Below, piece by piece: positions 1 through 5,892 of a stretch of DNA of 7,248 nucleotides. The translations under genes and the position numbers were made by a program. Each line of letters starts with the position of its first letter. Within the stretch, counting starts at the first letter, position 1. The DNA comes from an uncultured Bacteroidia bacterium (GTDB lineage: Bacteria; Bacteroidota; Bacteroidia; Bacteroidales; UBA932): NCBI GenBank assembly GCA_902766985.1, contig CACXFP010000133.1:1-7248 (forward strand), given 5' to 3'. A model generated the notes under the pieces. The model had not been told where the DNA came from. It searched no databases and saw only the letters and a list, made by a program, of their open reading frames with translations.

Positions 1-186
1 AACGGTTATCTGATTCCCGTCAAAGATGTGGACGCGTTGGTGGAGAAGCTGGACATCCTCCTGTCTGACGGAGAGTTGAGAAGGAAGATGGGCTGCAATT
101 CACGCAAATACGCTGAAGAGAATTTCTCGATAGATGTGGTGATTGAGCGGCATTTGAAGATATATAGTGAACTGATTGGCAAATGA
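1..186 (+). CDS. Glycosyltransferase family 4, C-terminal end (partial)
   Basis: The frame is open from the first base and ends at TGA 184-186, giving the last 61 residues of a protein whose start lies outside the window. The fragment begins NGYLIPVKDVDALVEKL and continues with a run of the type LLSDGELRRKMG...SRKYAEENFS...HLKIYSEL. This is the usual C-terminal tail of GT-B fold family 4 glycosyltransferases: the segment after the nucleotide-sugar binding EX7E motif, then the final helices. It would transfer a sugar from a nucleotide donor to a lipid-linked glycan at the cytoplasmic face of the membrane. Donor and acceptor cannot be told, because the N-terminal domain and the EX7E motif are missing. 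Its stop overlaps the start of the next gene (ATGA), which suggests translational coupling in one operon. Family assignment is by tail pattern only. Confidence 0.75.
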   Translation, partial: NGYLIPVKDVDALVEKLDILLSDGELRRKMGCNSRKYAEENFSIDVVIERHLKIYSELIGK

Positions 187-1118
187 AGATATTGATTACC
201 GGAGTGCACGGATTCGTCGGGTCGAACCTTGTGAAGGCTCTTTCCAGTGAACATACGATTTATGGGCTGGATATCGTTTCGCCTATCAAGAAAGGAGTGA
301 ATGTTACTTTCCCCTGGGAAACCCTCGATCATCCCGGAGAGATTCCGGAGGTGGATGCCATCGTTCATCTTGCCGGAAAGGCCCATGACACGAAGAACGA
401 GTCTGCTGCGGAGGTGTATTTCAAGGTGAACACGGGACTGACGCAGAAGATTTTCGATTGGTTCCTCAGGCAGGAGAAGTGCAGGAAGTTCGTGTTCTTC
501 AGCACGGCCAAGGCTGCCGCCGACAGGGTGGAAGGGATTCTTACAGAGGATGTGGTTCCCTCTCCCGTCGGTCCTTATGGCGAGTCCAAAATAGCGGCGG
601 AAAGGTATATTCTTGATAACATGCCCAAGGACAAGGACGTGTATATATTCCGTCCCTGCATGATACACGGGCCTGGCAACAAGGGGAACCTGAATCTCCT
701 GTACAATGTGGTGAGAAAGGGAATACCCTGGCCTTTGGGAGCTTTCGAGAACCGGAGGACGTTCACTTCCGTGGAGAATATATGCTTTGCCGTGGGCGGA
801 GTCCTGACGAAGGATATCCCTTCGGGAATATATAACATGGGTGACGATGAGGCGCTTTCTACCAATGAACTGATAGAGGAGATATGTGTTTCCCTTGGGA
901 AGAAAGCTCATATCTGGAATCTGCCGAAGGGGCTTATGAAGGGAGCCGCGAAGGTTGGAGGATGGCTTCATTTGCCTTTGAATCAGGAGCGTTTGCAAAA
1001 ACTGACGGAGAATTATATTTCTTCGAACGCGAAAATCAAGGCTGCGTTGGGCGTGGATAAGATGCCCGTGAATGCAAGGGAAGGGCTCCGGACGACTCTT
1101 GAAAGTTTCAAGGGATAG
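183..1118 (+). CDS. NAD-dependent sugar epimerase/dehydratase (extended SDR, WbpV-like)
   Basis: This 311-residue protein is an extended short-chain dehydrogenase/reductase acting on a nucleotide sugar in the cytoplasm. Visible features are the N-terminal Rossmann dinucleotide motif TGVHGFVG (residues 6-13), an acidic residue at the end of the second strand (D30) that favours NAD over NADP, the HLAGKAHD segment (62-69), the FFST strand with the probable catalytic Ser/Thr (107-108), and the catalytic pair Y132-x3-K136 in YGESK. The HLAGKAHD signature is common in GalE/WbpV-like enzymes that make 4-epimerised or 4-reduced N-acetylated hexosamines such as FucNAc or QuiNAc. The presence of a WbpL-like transferase five genes downstream fits that pairing. 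The exact reaction (4-epimerisation or 4-keto reduction) is not decided by sequence alone. The start overlaps the previous stop by four bases. The opposite strand is also open over this region, but that is a shadow. Confidence 0.88.
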   Translation: MKILITGVHGFVGSNLVKALSSEHTIYGLDIVSPIKKGVNVTFPWETLDHPGEIPEVDAIVHLAGKAHDTKNESAAEVYFKVNTGLTQKIFDWFLRQEKCRKFVFFSTAKAAADRVEGILTEDVVPSPVGPYGESKIAAERYILDNMPKDKDVYIFRPCMIHGPGNKGNLNLLYNVVRKGIPWPLGAFENRRTFTSVENICFAVGGVLTKDIPSGIYNMGDDEALSTNELIEEICVSLGKKAHIWNLPKGLMKGAAKVGGWLHLPLNQERLQKLTENYISSNAKIKAALGVDKMPVNAREGLRTTLESFKG

Positions 1119-1129
1119 TTTTTTGAGGA

Positions 1130-2089
1130 ATGGGCGTCGTTTCAAGGATATTCCGAAGGATAAGGCAGTTGGGAGGAATCCGGCTGCTGAAGGGATATGT
1201 GTCTCTCGGAGTTCTTTGGAAGGTCCTCCGGGCCGTTTTCCCGGGAATCCTTTTCAAGCCTTACAATGCAGTCCATGCGAGGGTGCTGGATATTGTCGCC
1301 CCGGCGCTGAAAAAAAAGTATGGGGGAGTCCTGTCGGATGTGATGTCCAAATATGAAAGCGCTGTCGCGAGGGAGGAGAGGTCCAATATAGTGTGGGTCT
1401 GCTGGCTCCAGGGGAGGGATGCTGCTCCTGCTCTTGTAAAGAGTTGTATTTCAAGTCTTGAGAGAAATCTTCCCGGACGGGATATCCGTGTTTTGGACGA
1501 GGAAGGCATCGGCAGATATGTACGTTTCCCGGAGCATATTGAAAGGAAATGGGGAAAAGGGCTTATTCCCCCTGCCGCCTATTCTGATCTCCTGAGGCTT
1601 GAACTGCTGATAAAATATGGGGGAACGTGGATAGATTCCACGGTTTTCTGTTCCGGTCCCGATTATCCCCCGGAGTATCTTGATGCAGGCCTTTTCATGT
1701 TTCAGTTCGCCCGGGCCGAAGACCGGCGATATTCCGGCATTTCCAACTGGTTCATAACCTCGTCTCGTCCTGGCAATCCTGTCCTTATGGTTTTAAGGGA
1801 CATGCTGTACAGGTATTGGGAAGACTTCGACTGCTTCGTATATTTCTTTGTTTTCCACCTTTTCTTTTCCATGATAGTGGAGAGGGAGCCCCGGATTGCG
1901 GAAGATATGCCCTATGGCTACAGTCCTGCCTGTCATTTTCTGCAAAGACATCTCGGAGATGCTTTCAACGAAGCTGATTGGCGGGAACTTACATCCAAGG
2001 TTGCCTTCCATAAGCTTACGTACAGGCTTGGAGAGTACATTCTGGCAGACAAAGGCAATTATTTTGCAAGGCTTCTGGAAATGAAATAG
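1130..2089 (+). CDS. Capsular polysaccharide synthesis glycosyltransferase (Caps_synth / GT32-like)
   Basis: This is a 319-residue protein with the layout of the Caps_synth family (PF05704), related to GT32. After a basic, hydrophobic N-terminal region (about 1-60) comes IVWVCWLQGRDAAP (87-100), matching the usual WxQG opening strand. Next is AYSDLLRLELLIKYGGTWID (150-169), where D153 and the GGTWIDST element (164-171) occupy the positions of the donor and metal-binding DxD-type motif. The later SNWFI stretch (about residues 207-211) also fits family members. It probably transfers a hexose or related sugar to the growing repeat unit; donor and linkage cannot be predicted. A GAGG-like purine run at 1125-1128 lies close upstream of the ATG. 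It begins 11 bp after the epimerase stop, and the next gene begins 2 bp after its own stop, so it is inside the operon. Confidence 0.85.
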   Translation: MGVVSRIFRRIRQLGGIRLLKGYVSLGVLWKVLRAVFPGILFKPYNAVHARVLDIVAPALKKKYGGVLSDVMSKYESAVAREERSNIVWVCWLQGRDAAPALVKSCISSLERNLPGRDIRVLDEEGIGRYVRFPEHIERKWGKGLIPPAAYSDLLRLELLIKYGGTWIDSTVFCSGPDYPPEYLDAGLFMFQFARAEDRRYSGISNWFITSSRPGNPVLMVLRDMLYRYWEDFDCFVYFFVFHLFFSMIVEREPRIAEDMPYGYSPACHFLQRHLGDAFNEADWRELTSKVAFHKLTYRLGEYILADKGNYFARLLEMK

Positions 2090-2091
2090 AT

Positions 2092-3216
2092 ATGGGAAAG
2101 TTAGATATTAATACGGAAGCGTTTTTCAGTTTGCTTCGCGCCGGTTTGTGGGAGAGCGGTGACAAAGCCGGGATGCCGGATGCCGGAGCTGATTATTCGG
2201 AAGTATTCAGGATAGCGAAGGAACAGTCCGTCGTAGGCCTGGTTGCTGCCGGATTGGAGTCTCTGCCCTCCGGGAACAGTCCGTCCAAAGCGGCCGTCCT
2301 TCCTTTTATGGGGACGGTCCTTCAGCTAGAGCGCAGAAATTTGGCTATGAACGCCTTTATCGCGACCCTTGCCGCAAAGTTGAAGGATGCCGGAATCGTA
2401 TCTGTTCTCGTGAAGGGCCAGGGCGTGGCCAGATGTTATCGGCGCCCTTTGTGGAGGTCTTGCGGAGACGTAGACCTTCTTCTTGATGCCGACGGATACC
2501 GCAGGGCCTTCGACCTGTTGCGTCCGGCAGCCTCTTCAGTGGATGATGAGGATGATTCCAGGCTTCATGTCGCGCTGACGATTGATTCCTGGGTGGTGGA
2601 GCTCCACGGGACCCTTCATACAAGGCAACTGATTCGTCTTAACGGGTTGTTGGACAAGGTTCAGTGCGAAGTGTTTGACGGAGGGAAAATGAGAATCTGG
2701 GAGCAGGAAGGCGAAAAAGTTTTGCTGCCGGCGCCTGATGAGGATGTGGTTTTTGTCTTCGCTCACATACTTCAGCACTATTATGGCGGAGGAATAGGGC
2801 TCAGGCAGGTATGCGACTGGAGCCGTCTTATATATACTTTCGGAAAAGACATTGATTCCGCTGTGTTGGAGAACCGTCTTCGGGAAGCCGGCATAATGAC
2901 GGAGTGGAAGGCTTTTGCCGCCCTTGCTGCAGATTTCCTCGGTATGGACTCCGCCGCCATTCCCTTCTATTCTGCCGAAAAAAAGTGGTCCCGAAAGGCC
3001 CGGCGCATTATTTCATATATTCTCGAGACCGGCAATTTCGGCTACAACAGGGACAATTCCTTCCGGCGAAAATCTTTCCTTGTCCGCTCCGTGGTGTCGT
3101 TCTGGCGTTACACCGTCGATTCCGCCGGCCATCTGCTGGTCTTCCCGCGAAACACCATCTCCGTCTGGTTCCGCATGGTGTGGAATGGCATCAGGACCAT
3201 CAGACTTTTTCAATAA
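2092..3216 (+). CDS. Nucleotidyltransferase family protein (PF14907-like)
   Basis: This 374-residue protein resembles the uncharacterised nucleotidyltransferase family PF14907 (NTP_transf_5). A helical N-terminal part (about 1-95) is followed by SVLVKGQGVARCYRRPLWRS (104-123) and then GDVDLLLD (125-132), whose D126 and D128 form the paired metal-binding acidic residues of the Pol-beta-like nucleotidyltransferase fold. A third acidic position is likely E170 in WVVELHGTL (168-175). The C-terminal half is helical, with FVFAHILQHYYGGGIGLRQV at about 222-241. Members of the family recur in polysaccharide and secondary-metabolite loci, but to my knowledge no substrate is settled. Its place between a glycosyltransferase and a mutarotase suggests transfer of a nucleotide or phosphate group to a sugar or glycan intermediate; that is inference. 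Only 2 bp separate it from the preceding stop, so translation is probably coupled. Confidence 0.8.
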   Translation: MGKLDINTEAFFSLLRAGLWESGDKAGMPDAGADYSEVFRIAKEQSVVGLVAAGLESLPSGNSPSKAAVLPFMGTVLQLERRNLAMNAFIATLAAKLKDAGIVSVLVKGQGVARCYRRPLWRSCGDVDLLLDADGYRRAFDLLRPAASSVDDEDDSRLHVALTIDSWVVELHGTLHTRQLIRLNGLLDKVQCEVFDGGKMRIWEQEGEKVLLPAPDEDVVFVFAHILQHYYGGGIGLRQVCDWSRLIYTFGKDIDSAVLENRLREAGIMTEWKAFAALAADFLGMDSAAIPFYSAEKKWSRKARRIISYILETGNFGYNRDNSFRRKSFLVRSVVSFWRYTVDSAGHLLVFPRNTISVWFRMVWNGIRTIRLFQ

Positions 3217-3232
3217 TTATTATCGACAGATT

Positions 3233-3586
3233 ATGAAGCGTTTCTGCCAGAGTCTGGATTTAAGAGACAATCCAGAAATGATTGAAAAATATGTGGAAGC
3301 TCATTCCCATGTATGGCCGGAGGTAATAGCCGGTCAGCGGGAGGTGGGCATTGTTTCCATGCAGATATACCGCAAGGGCTACCATCTTTTCATGATTATG
3401 GACACCAAGGATTCTTTTGATTTCAGCCGAGACATGGCCCGCCTTGCCACCCTTCCGCGACAGGCGGAATGGGAAGCATATGTCGCCCGGTTTCAGGGAT
3501 GTTCTCCAGATGCTCGAAGTGATGAAAAATGGCAATTGATGGATATGATATTTGACTCGTCAGAATTAAACCTCTGTCAGATATAG
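3233..3586 (+). CDS. L-rhamnose mutarotase family protein
   Basis: This 117-residue protein begins MKRFCQSLDLRDNP at ATG 3233. The frame stays open far upstream, but the family starts here and the upstream part overlaps the previous gene, so the short version is chosen. L-rhamnose mutarotases (PF05336) interconvert the alpha and beta anomers of L-rhamnose or related sugars such as L-fucose. The active-site arrangement is kept: Y20-x3-H24 followed by VWPEV (27-31) matches the Tyr18/His22 and IWPE of E. coli RhaM, Y46 lies in the MQIY strand (Y41 in RhaM), and W80 in QAEWEAY replaces the RhaM tryptophan pair. The tail SDEKWQLMDMIF is typical of Bacteroidetes members. Relatives usually sit with catabolic glycosidase genes, so a polysaccharide biosynthesis operon is a less expected setting. 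It starts 16 bp after the nucleotidyltransferase and ends 11 bp before the membrane transferase. Confidence 0.88.
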   Translation: MKRFCQSLDLRDNPEMIEKYVEAHSHVWPEVIAGQREVGIVSMQIYRKGYHLFMIMDTKDSFDFSRDMARLATLPRQAEWEAYVARFQGCSPDARSDEKWQLMDMIFDSSELNLCQI

Positions 3587-3597
3587 ATTATTCTAGG

Positions 3598-4602
3598 ATG
3601 GCTACAAGTCTGTTGTTTTTATTTATTGCCGCCCTCCTTGTCGTCGTGGAACTTGTTTATTTCCGTATCGCCGACAGGTTCAATATCATTGACAAACCGA
3701 ATGCGAGGTCTTCTCATTCAAAGGTCGTCATACGCGGGGGAGGGATTATCTATGTACTTGGTATATGGCTGTATGCTGCATTCTTCGGACTGCAGCAGTG
3801 GCCGTTCCTGCTGGGGCTGACGCTGATAGCTGGAATCAGTTTCGTGGATGATATCCATTCGCTGCCGGACAGTGTCAGGCTGGTCGTTCAGTTCGTTGCC
3901 ATGGGACTTATGTTCTATGGTTGGGGAATCCTCAACTGGGAGAGCTGGTGGATGATTATCCTGGGTCTGATTCTGTGTGTGGGTATTACCAACGCCTATA
4001 ATTTCATGGATGGAATCAACGGAATCAACGGAGGGTACACGCTGGCAGTGCTGCTTCCACTGGCTTGGCTTAATTCCAGGATCGGATTTGTCGACCAGCG
4101 GTTAATCATTGTTGCCGTTCTGGCGGACCTGGTGTTCTGCTTCTTCAACTTCCGTCCTAAGGGAAAGGCAAAATGTTTTGCAGGAGATGTCGGAAGCGTC
4201 GGAGCCGCATTTGTCGTAATCTTCATTCTTGGCAGGCTGATCCTGAAAACAGGAGACTTCACATATATCATTTTCCTTGCAGTATACGGGGTCGATGCCT
4301 TCCTTACCATCGTTCACCGCGTCATGCTCCATGAGAATCTCGGCCAGGCACACAGGAAGCATGCCTATCAGTTGATGGCTAACGAGTTGGGAATGGAACA
4401 TACGGTCGTGGCCGCAATCTACACGTTGCTGCAGTTCGCAATCTCCGCAGGTTTGATTCTGATCCCGGATACTCCAGCCTGGCATCTCGTTTATTTCTTC
4501 GTCGTATGCATCGTCCTTGCTGCAGCATACGTGCTGTTCATGAAGAAGTACTTTTATCTTCATGAAGAATACCTTGAATCAATTAAAGATGACCGTTCCT
4601 AG
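3598..4602 (+). CDS. Polyprenyl-phosphate sugar-1-phosphate transferase (MraY/WecA/WbpL family)
   Basis: This is a 334-residue polytopic membrane protein of the polyprenyl-phosphate N-acetylhexosamine-1-phosphate transferase family (GT4-type glycosyl-1-phosphate transferases). It probably starts repeat-unit assembly by moving a sugar-1-phosphate from a UDP-sugar to undecaprenyl phosphate. The expected cytoplasmic motifs appear in order: DKPNARSSHSKVVIRGGG (32-49), SFVDDIHSLPD (81-91) with the D84/D85 pair, TNAYNFMDGINGING (131-145) with N135 and D138, FAGDVGSVG (194-202) with D197, and AHRKHAYQL (251-259), the HxxHxYQ loop. Hydrophobic segments lie between them, about ten in all. Length is normal for the family. 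Together with the WbpV-like enzyme upstream it resembles the P. aeruginosa WbpV/WbpL pair, hinting at a FucNAc- or QuiNAc-type first sugar; GlcNAc is the main alternative. Confidence 0.92.
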   Translation: MATSLLFLFIAALLVVVELVYFRIADRFNIIDKPNARSSHSKVVIRGGGIIYVLGIWLYAAFFGLQQWPFLLGLTLIAGISFVDDIHSLPDSVRLVVQFVAMGLMFYGWGILNWESWWMIILGLILCVGITNAYNFMDGINGINGGYTLAVLLPLAWLNSRIGFVDQRLIIVAVLADLVFCFFNFRPKGKAKCFAGDVGSVGAAFVVIFILGRLILKTGDFTYIIFLAVYGVDAFLTIVHRVMLHENLGQAHRKHAYQLMANELGMEHTVVAAIYTLLQFAISAGLILIPDTPAWHLVYFFVVCIVLAAAYVLFMKKYFYLHEEYLESIKDDRS

Positions 4603-4624
4603 CCGACCCGCAGCATTTTTCCTT

Positions 4625-5017
4625 ATGAAGATTACACAAGCATTGCTGGACGATCTTTCCGCCCGGGCGAAGGCATCTCCGCGCCTGAGGATGAATCTTG
4701 ACCTTCGCAATTCGGAAGCCGACCAGAGTCAGCGGATGCTGAATGCGATTGAGCCGGGATCCCGGGTGCCAGTGCATCGGCATCGGACTACAAGCGAAAC
4801 TGTTGTTTGCCTTCGCGGCCGCATCGTCGATGAGCTGTACGACGACAGTGGCAACATGTGCAACTCGGTTGAATTATACCCGTCAGGGCCTGTTGCGCTC
4901 CTAAATATCCCTCTTGGTCAGTGGCACACCGTCCGCTCCCTCGAATCCGGTACAGTCATCCTCGAATGCAAAGACGGTCCCTGGGAACCACTCGATCCGG
5001 ATGACATACTTTTGTGA
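4625..5017 (+). CDS. wbuC: WbuC family cupin-fold metalloprotein
   Basis: This 130-residue protein is a small cupin of the WbuC family, repeatedly found at the ends of O-antigen and capsule loci; its reaction is not established. I chose ATG 4625 because MKITQALLDDLSARAKASPR matches the family's usual N-terminus and because it falls 22 bp after the preceding stop. Starts at 4562 and 4589 would overlap the previous gene and add unfamiliar residues. The first cupin motif is PVHRHRTTSETVVCLRG, with probable metal ligands H51, H53 and E58, and the second contains H101 in PLGQWHTVRSLE. The C-terminal ILECKDGPWEPLDPDDIL is characteristic of the family. All expected ligands are present, so it should be a functional metal-binding protein. 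It is the last gene of the operon, with a terminator hairpin beginning right at its stop codon. Confidence 0.9.
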   Translation: MKITQALLDDLSARAKASPRLRMNLDLRNSEADQSQRMLNAIEPGSRVPVHRHRTTSETVVCLRGRIVDELYDDSGNMCNSVELYPSGPVALLNIPLGQWHTVRSLESGTVILECKDGPWEPLDPDDILL

Positions 5018-5043
5018 TTGCCGGTCTGACCGGCAATTTTTTT
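5017..5043 (+). terminator. Rho-independent terminator of the polysaccharide operon
   Basis: ATTGCCGGT (5017-5025) pairs with ACCGGCAAT (5029-5037) around a three-base loop, and the descending arm runs into seven T residues (5037-5043). The 9-bp GC-rich stem and the T-run make a classic intrinsic terminator placed directly on the wbuC stop. It marks the 3' end of the long operon and the edge between the GC-richer polysaccharide genes and the AT-richer accessory DNA. Confidence 0.9.
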
Positions 5044-5104
5044 GCAATTTGATAAGGGATAATCTACATGAACATGGCTATCCAGAATAATCAAGTAGAC
5101 CCTC

Positions 5105-5201
5105 TGTACTTTTTGCAAATGTGACCAGATTCTTTTCTATCCCAAAAACAGTTGTTCGGATGATTTCAACAATATGAGTGGATAAAGTTTGCAAAAGTAC
5201 A
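5105..5201. repeat. Spaced inverted repeat in intergenic DNA
   Basis: TGTACTTTTTGCAAA (5105-5119) is the reverse complement of TTTGCAAAAGTACA (5188-5201) except for one extra base in the T-run. The arms are separated by 68 bp with no gene. Each arm resembles a Bacteroidetes -7 element (TACTTTTG) facing inward. It could border an invertible segment, act as paired operator sites, or be chance in AT-rich DNA. The rest of the 5044-5249 gap holds only the candidate promoter listed separately. Confidence 0.4.
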
Positions 5202-5202
5202 C

Positions 5203-5232
5203 TATGAAAGAGAAGTGAAGTCATTATCTTTG
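5203..5232 (+). promoter_or_regulatory. Candidate Bacteroidetes promoter upstream of the 128-residue protein
   Basis: TATCTTTG at 5225-5232 is an exact match to the Bacteroidetes -7 consensus TAnnTTTG. The -33 element is weak: TATG at 5203-5206, 18 bp upstream, in place of TTTG. The start of transcription would fall near 5239, leaving a very short leader before ATG 5250 or about 20 bases before ATG 5259. Since no promoter or terminator is evident between this gene and the AbiH gene, the promoter may serve both. Confidence 0.45.
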
Positions 5233-5249
5233 CAGAAAAAACTTAAACT

Positions 5250-5636
5250 ATGATTATTATGACAAACTGGAGCGGCGTGTATGGCCGGAAACTTTTGGAG
5301 GAAAAAATAACGAAGAAGTTTATAGAAGTACTCGCAAAGAAGGATGCCTCTCTTGAAGAGAAGAAGGCGCAGGCACTTTTGAAGTCTGTTCTTCTAAGTG
5401 AGAATTTATTCACTTTCATTAAGGAGTTTAATCTCGCATCTAATGGGCAGGGTAGGATTCGAGTAGAAACGGTTAAAGGAGTGGTAGAATATGCACGTGC
5501 GTATAATGAGGCACGGATTAGAGAGATAATCGGACCGGATGATAAAGTGGAAGCGATTGTTGATCGTGAAAATAACCGATTAACCCAAGCGGAAACATGG
5601 GCACTTTGGGCCTTATCTTGTTTGGGCTTATTGTAA
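5250..5636 (+). CDS. Hypothetical 128-residue protein
   Basis: I do not recognise this protein. It starts MIIMTNWSGVYG; the second ATG at 5259 is an equally good start and gives 125 residues. The sequence is predicted to be mostly helical and is rich in Lys and Glu (EEKITKKFIEVLAKK, about residues 17-31; SLEEKKAQALLKSVLL, 34-49). A more polar middle contains NGQGRIRVETVKGVVEYARA (65-84), and the end is hydrophobic with three tryptophan/leucine clusters (WALWALSCLGLL, 117-128). There is no signal peptide, no clear membrane span and no catalytic motif that I can see. It follows the operon terminator, has its own candidate promoter, and lies upstream of gene debris and an AbiH homologue, with lower GC than the polysaccharide genes. 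It may be a small accessory or defence-associated protein, but this rests only on position. Confidence 0.6.
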   Translation: MIIMTNWSGVYGRKLLEEKITKKFIEVLAKKDASLEEKKAQALLKSVLLSENLFTFIKEFNLASNGQGRIRVETVKGVVEYARAYNEARIREIIGPDDKVEAIVDRENNRLTQAETWALWALSCLGLL

Positions 5637-5668
5637 GATTGAGATTCCTTGTGCTAAATTGTTATTAA

Positions 5669-5797
5669 GATGGATGGCTAGTAAGTGTTCCAATAGGACA
5701 ATGCCATTCGATACAGGCACTTGAGAATGGTTCGGTGTTTCTGGAGTGCAAGAATGGGAAGTGTGAGCTCTTGGTGGGAAGTACATCAAGAAGTTGA
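5669..5797 (+). pseudogene. Remnant of a second WbuC-type cupin gene
   Basis: This frame is open between stops but contains no ATG. It reads VPIGQCHSIQALENGSVFLE followed by CKNGKCELL, which aligns with IPLGQWHTVRSLESGTVILE and CKDGPWEPL of the intact WbuC 700 bp upstream: the second cupin motif with its metal-ligand His, then the family's C-terminal ECK segment. The N-terminal half with the first HxH metal motif is absent, so it cannot fold as a working cupin. Codons differ widely from the intact copy, which argues against a recent local duplication. Similarity fades near 5773, after which the frame reads unrelated residues to TGA 5795-5797. The best reading is a decayed end of another polysaccharide locus, left by recombination. 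Confidence 0.72.
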
Positions 5798-5892
5798 TGA
5801 ATCCCGGCGAACTGAAGCTGGAGCAGGTTGAAATGTTTAAGCAACTGCTGGAGTTAGGGGAGGAGTACAAACACATTAATCAGTATCAGTGA
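5797..5892 (+). CDS. Short ORF of 31 residues, probably a C-terminal gene fragment, overlapping the AbiH start
   Basis: ATG 5797 opens a frame of 31 codons, beginning MNPGELKLEQVEMFKQLLEL, that ends at TGA 5890-5892. The frame is open back to 5767 and reads KYIKKL just before the ATG, so it may be the tail of a longer, now lost gene, beginning about where the WbuC remnant stops matching. The peptide is charged and helical (Glu/Lys/Leu pattern) and I cannot assign it to a family. Its stop overlaps the AbiH start in TGATG, the arrangement of translationally coupled genes. It could be a real small upstream ORF that tunes AbiH expression, or simply debris that carries ribosomes to the AbiH start. 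Confidence 0.4.
   Translation: MNPGELKLEQVEMFKQLLELGEEYKHINQYQ

Noticed and set aside
6..1145. A 379-codon minus-strand open frame opposite the epimerase gene
   Set aside because: It lies wholly opposite two well-recognised genes and its translation is rich in Arg, Ser, His and Pro with no family pattern. It is open because of codon bias on the other strand.
2915..3232. Upstream extension of the mutarotase frame (106 extra codons)
   Set aside because: It overlaps the C-terminus of the nucleotidyltransferase in another frame and reads as low-complexity Pro/Ser. The mutarotase family begins at ATG 3233.
4102..4563. A 153-codon minus-strand open frame opposite the membrane transferase
   Set aside because: It is antisense to conserved transmembrane motifs, and its Cys/Asp/Glu-rich translation is what hydrophobic codons give in reverse.
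4562..4624. Longer WbuC start at 4562 or 4589
   Set aside because: It would overlap the preceding gene and add residues not seen in the family; ATG 4625 matches the usual N-terminus.
5628..5876. An 82-codon minus-strand frame across the WbuC remnant
   Set aside because: The plus strand carries clear WbuC similarity there, while the minus-strand translation is Ser/Pro/Cys-rich without any pattern.
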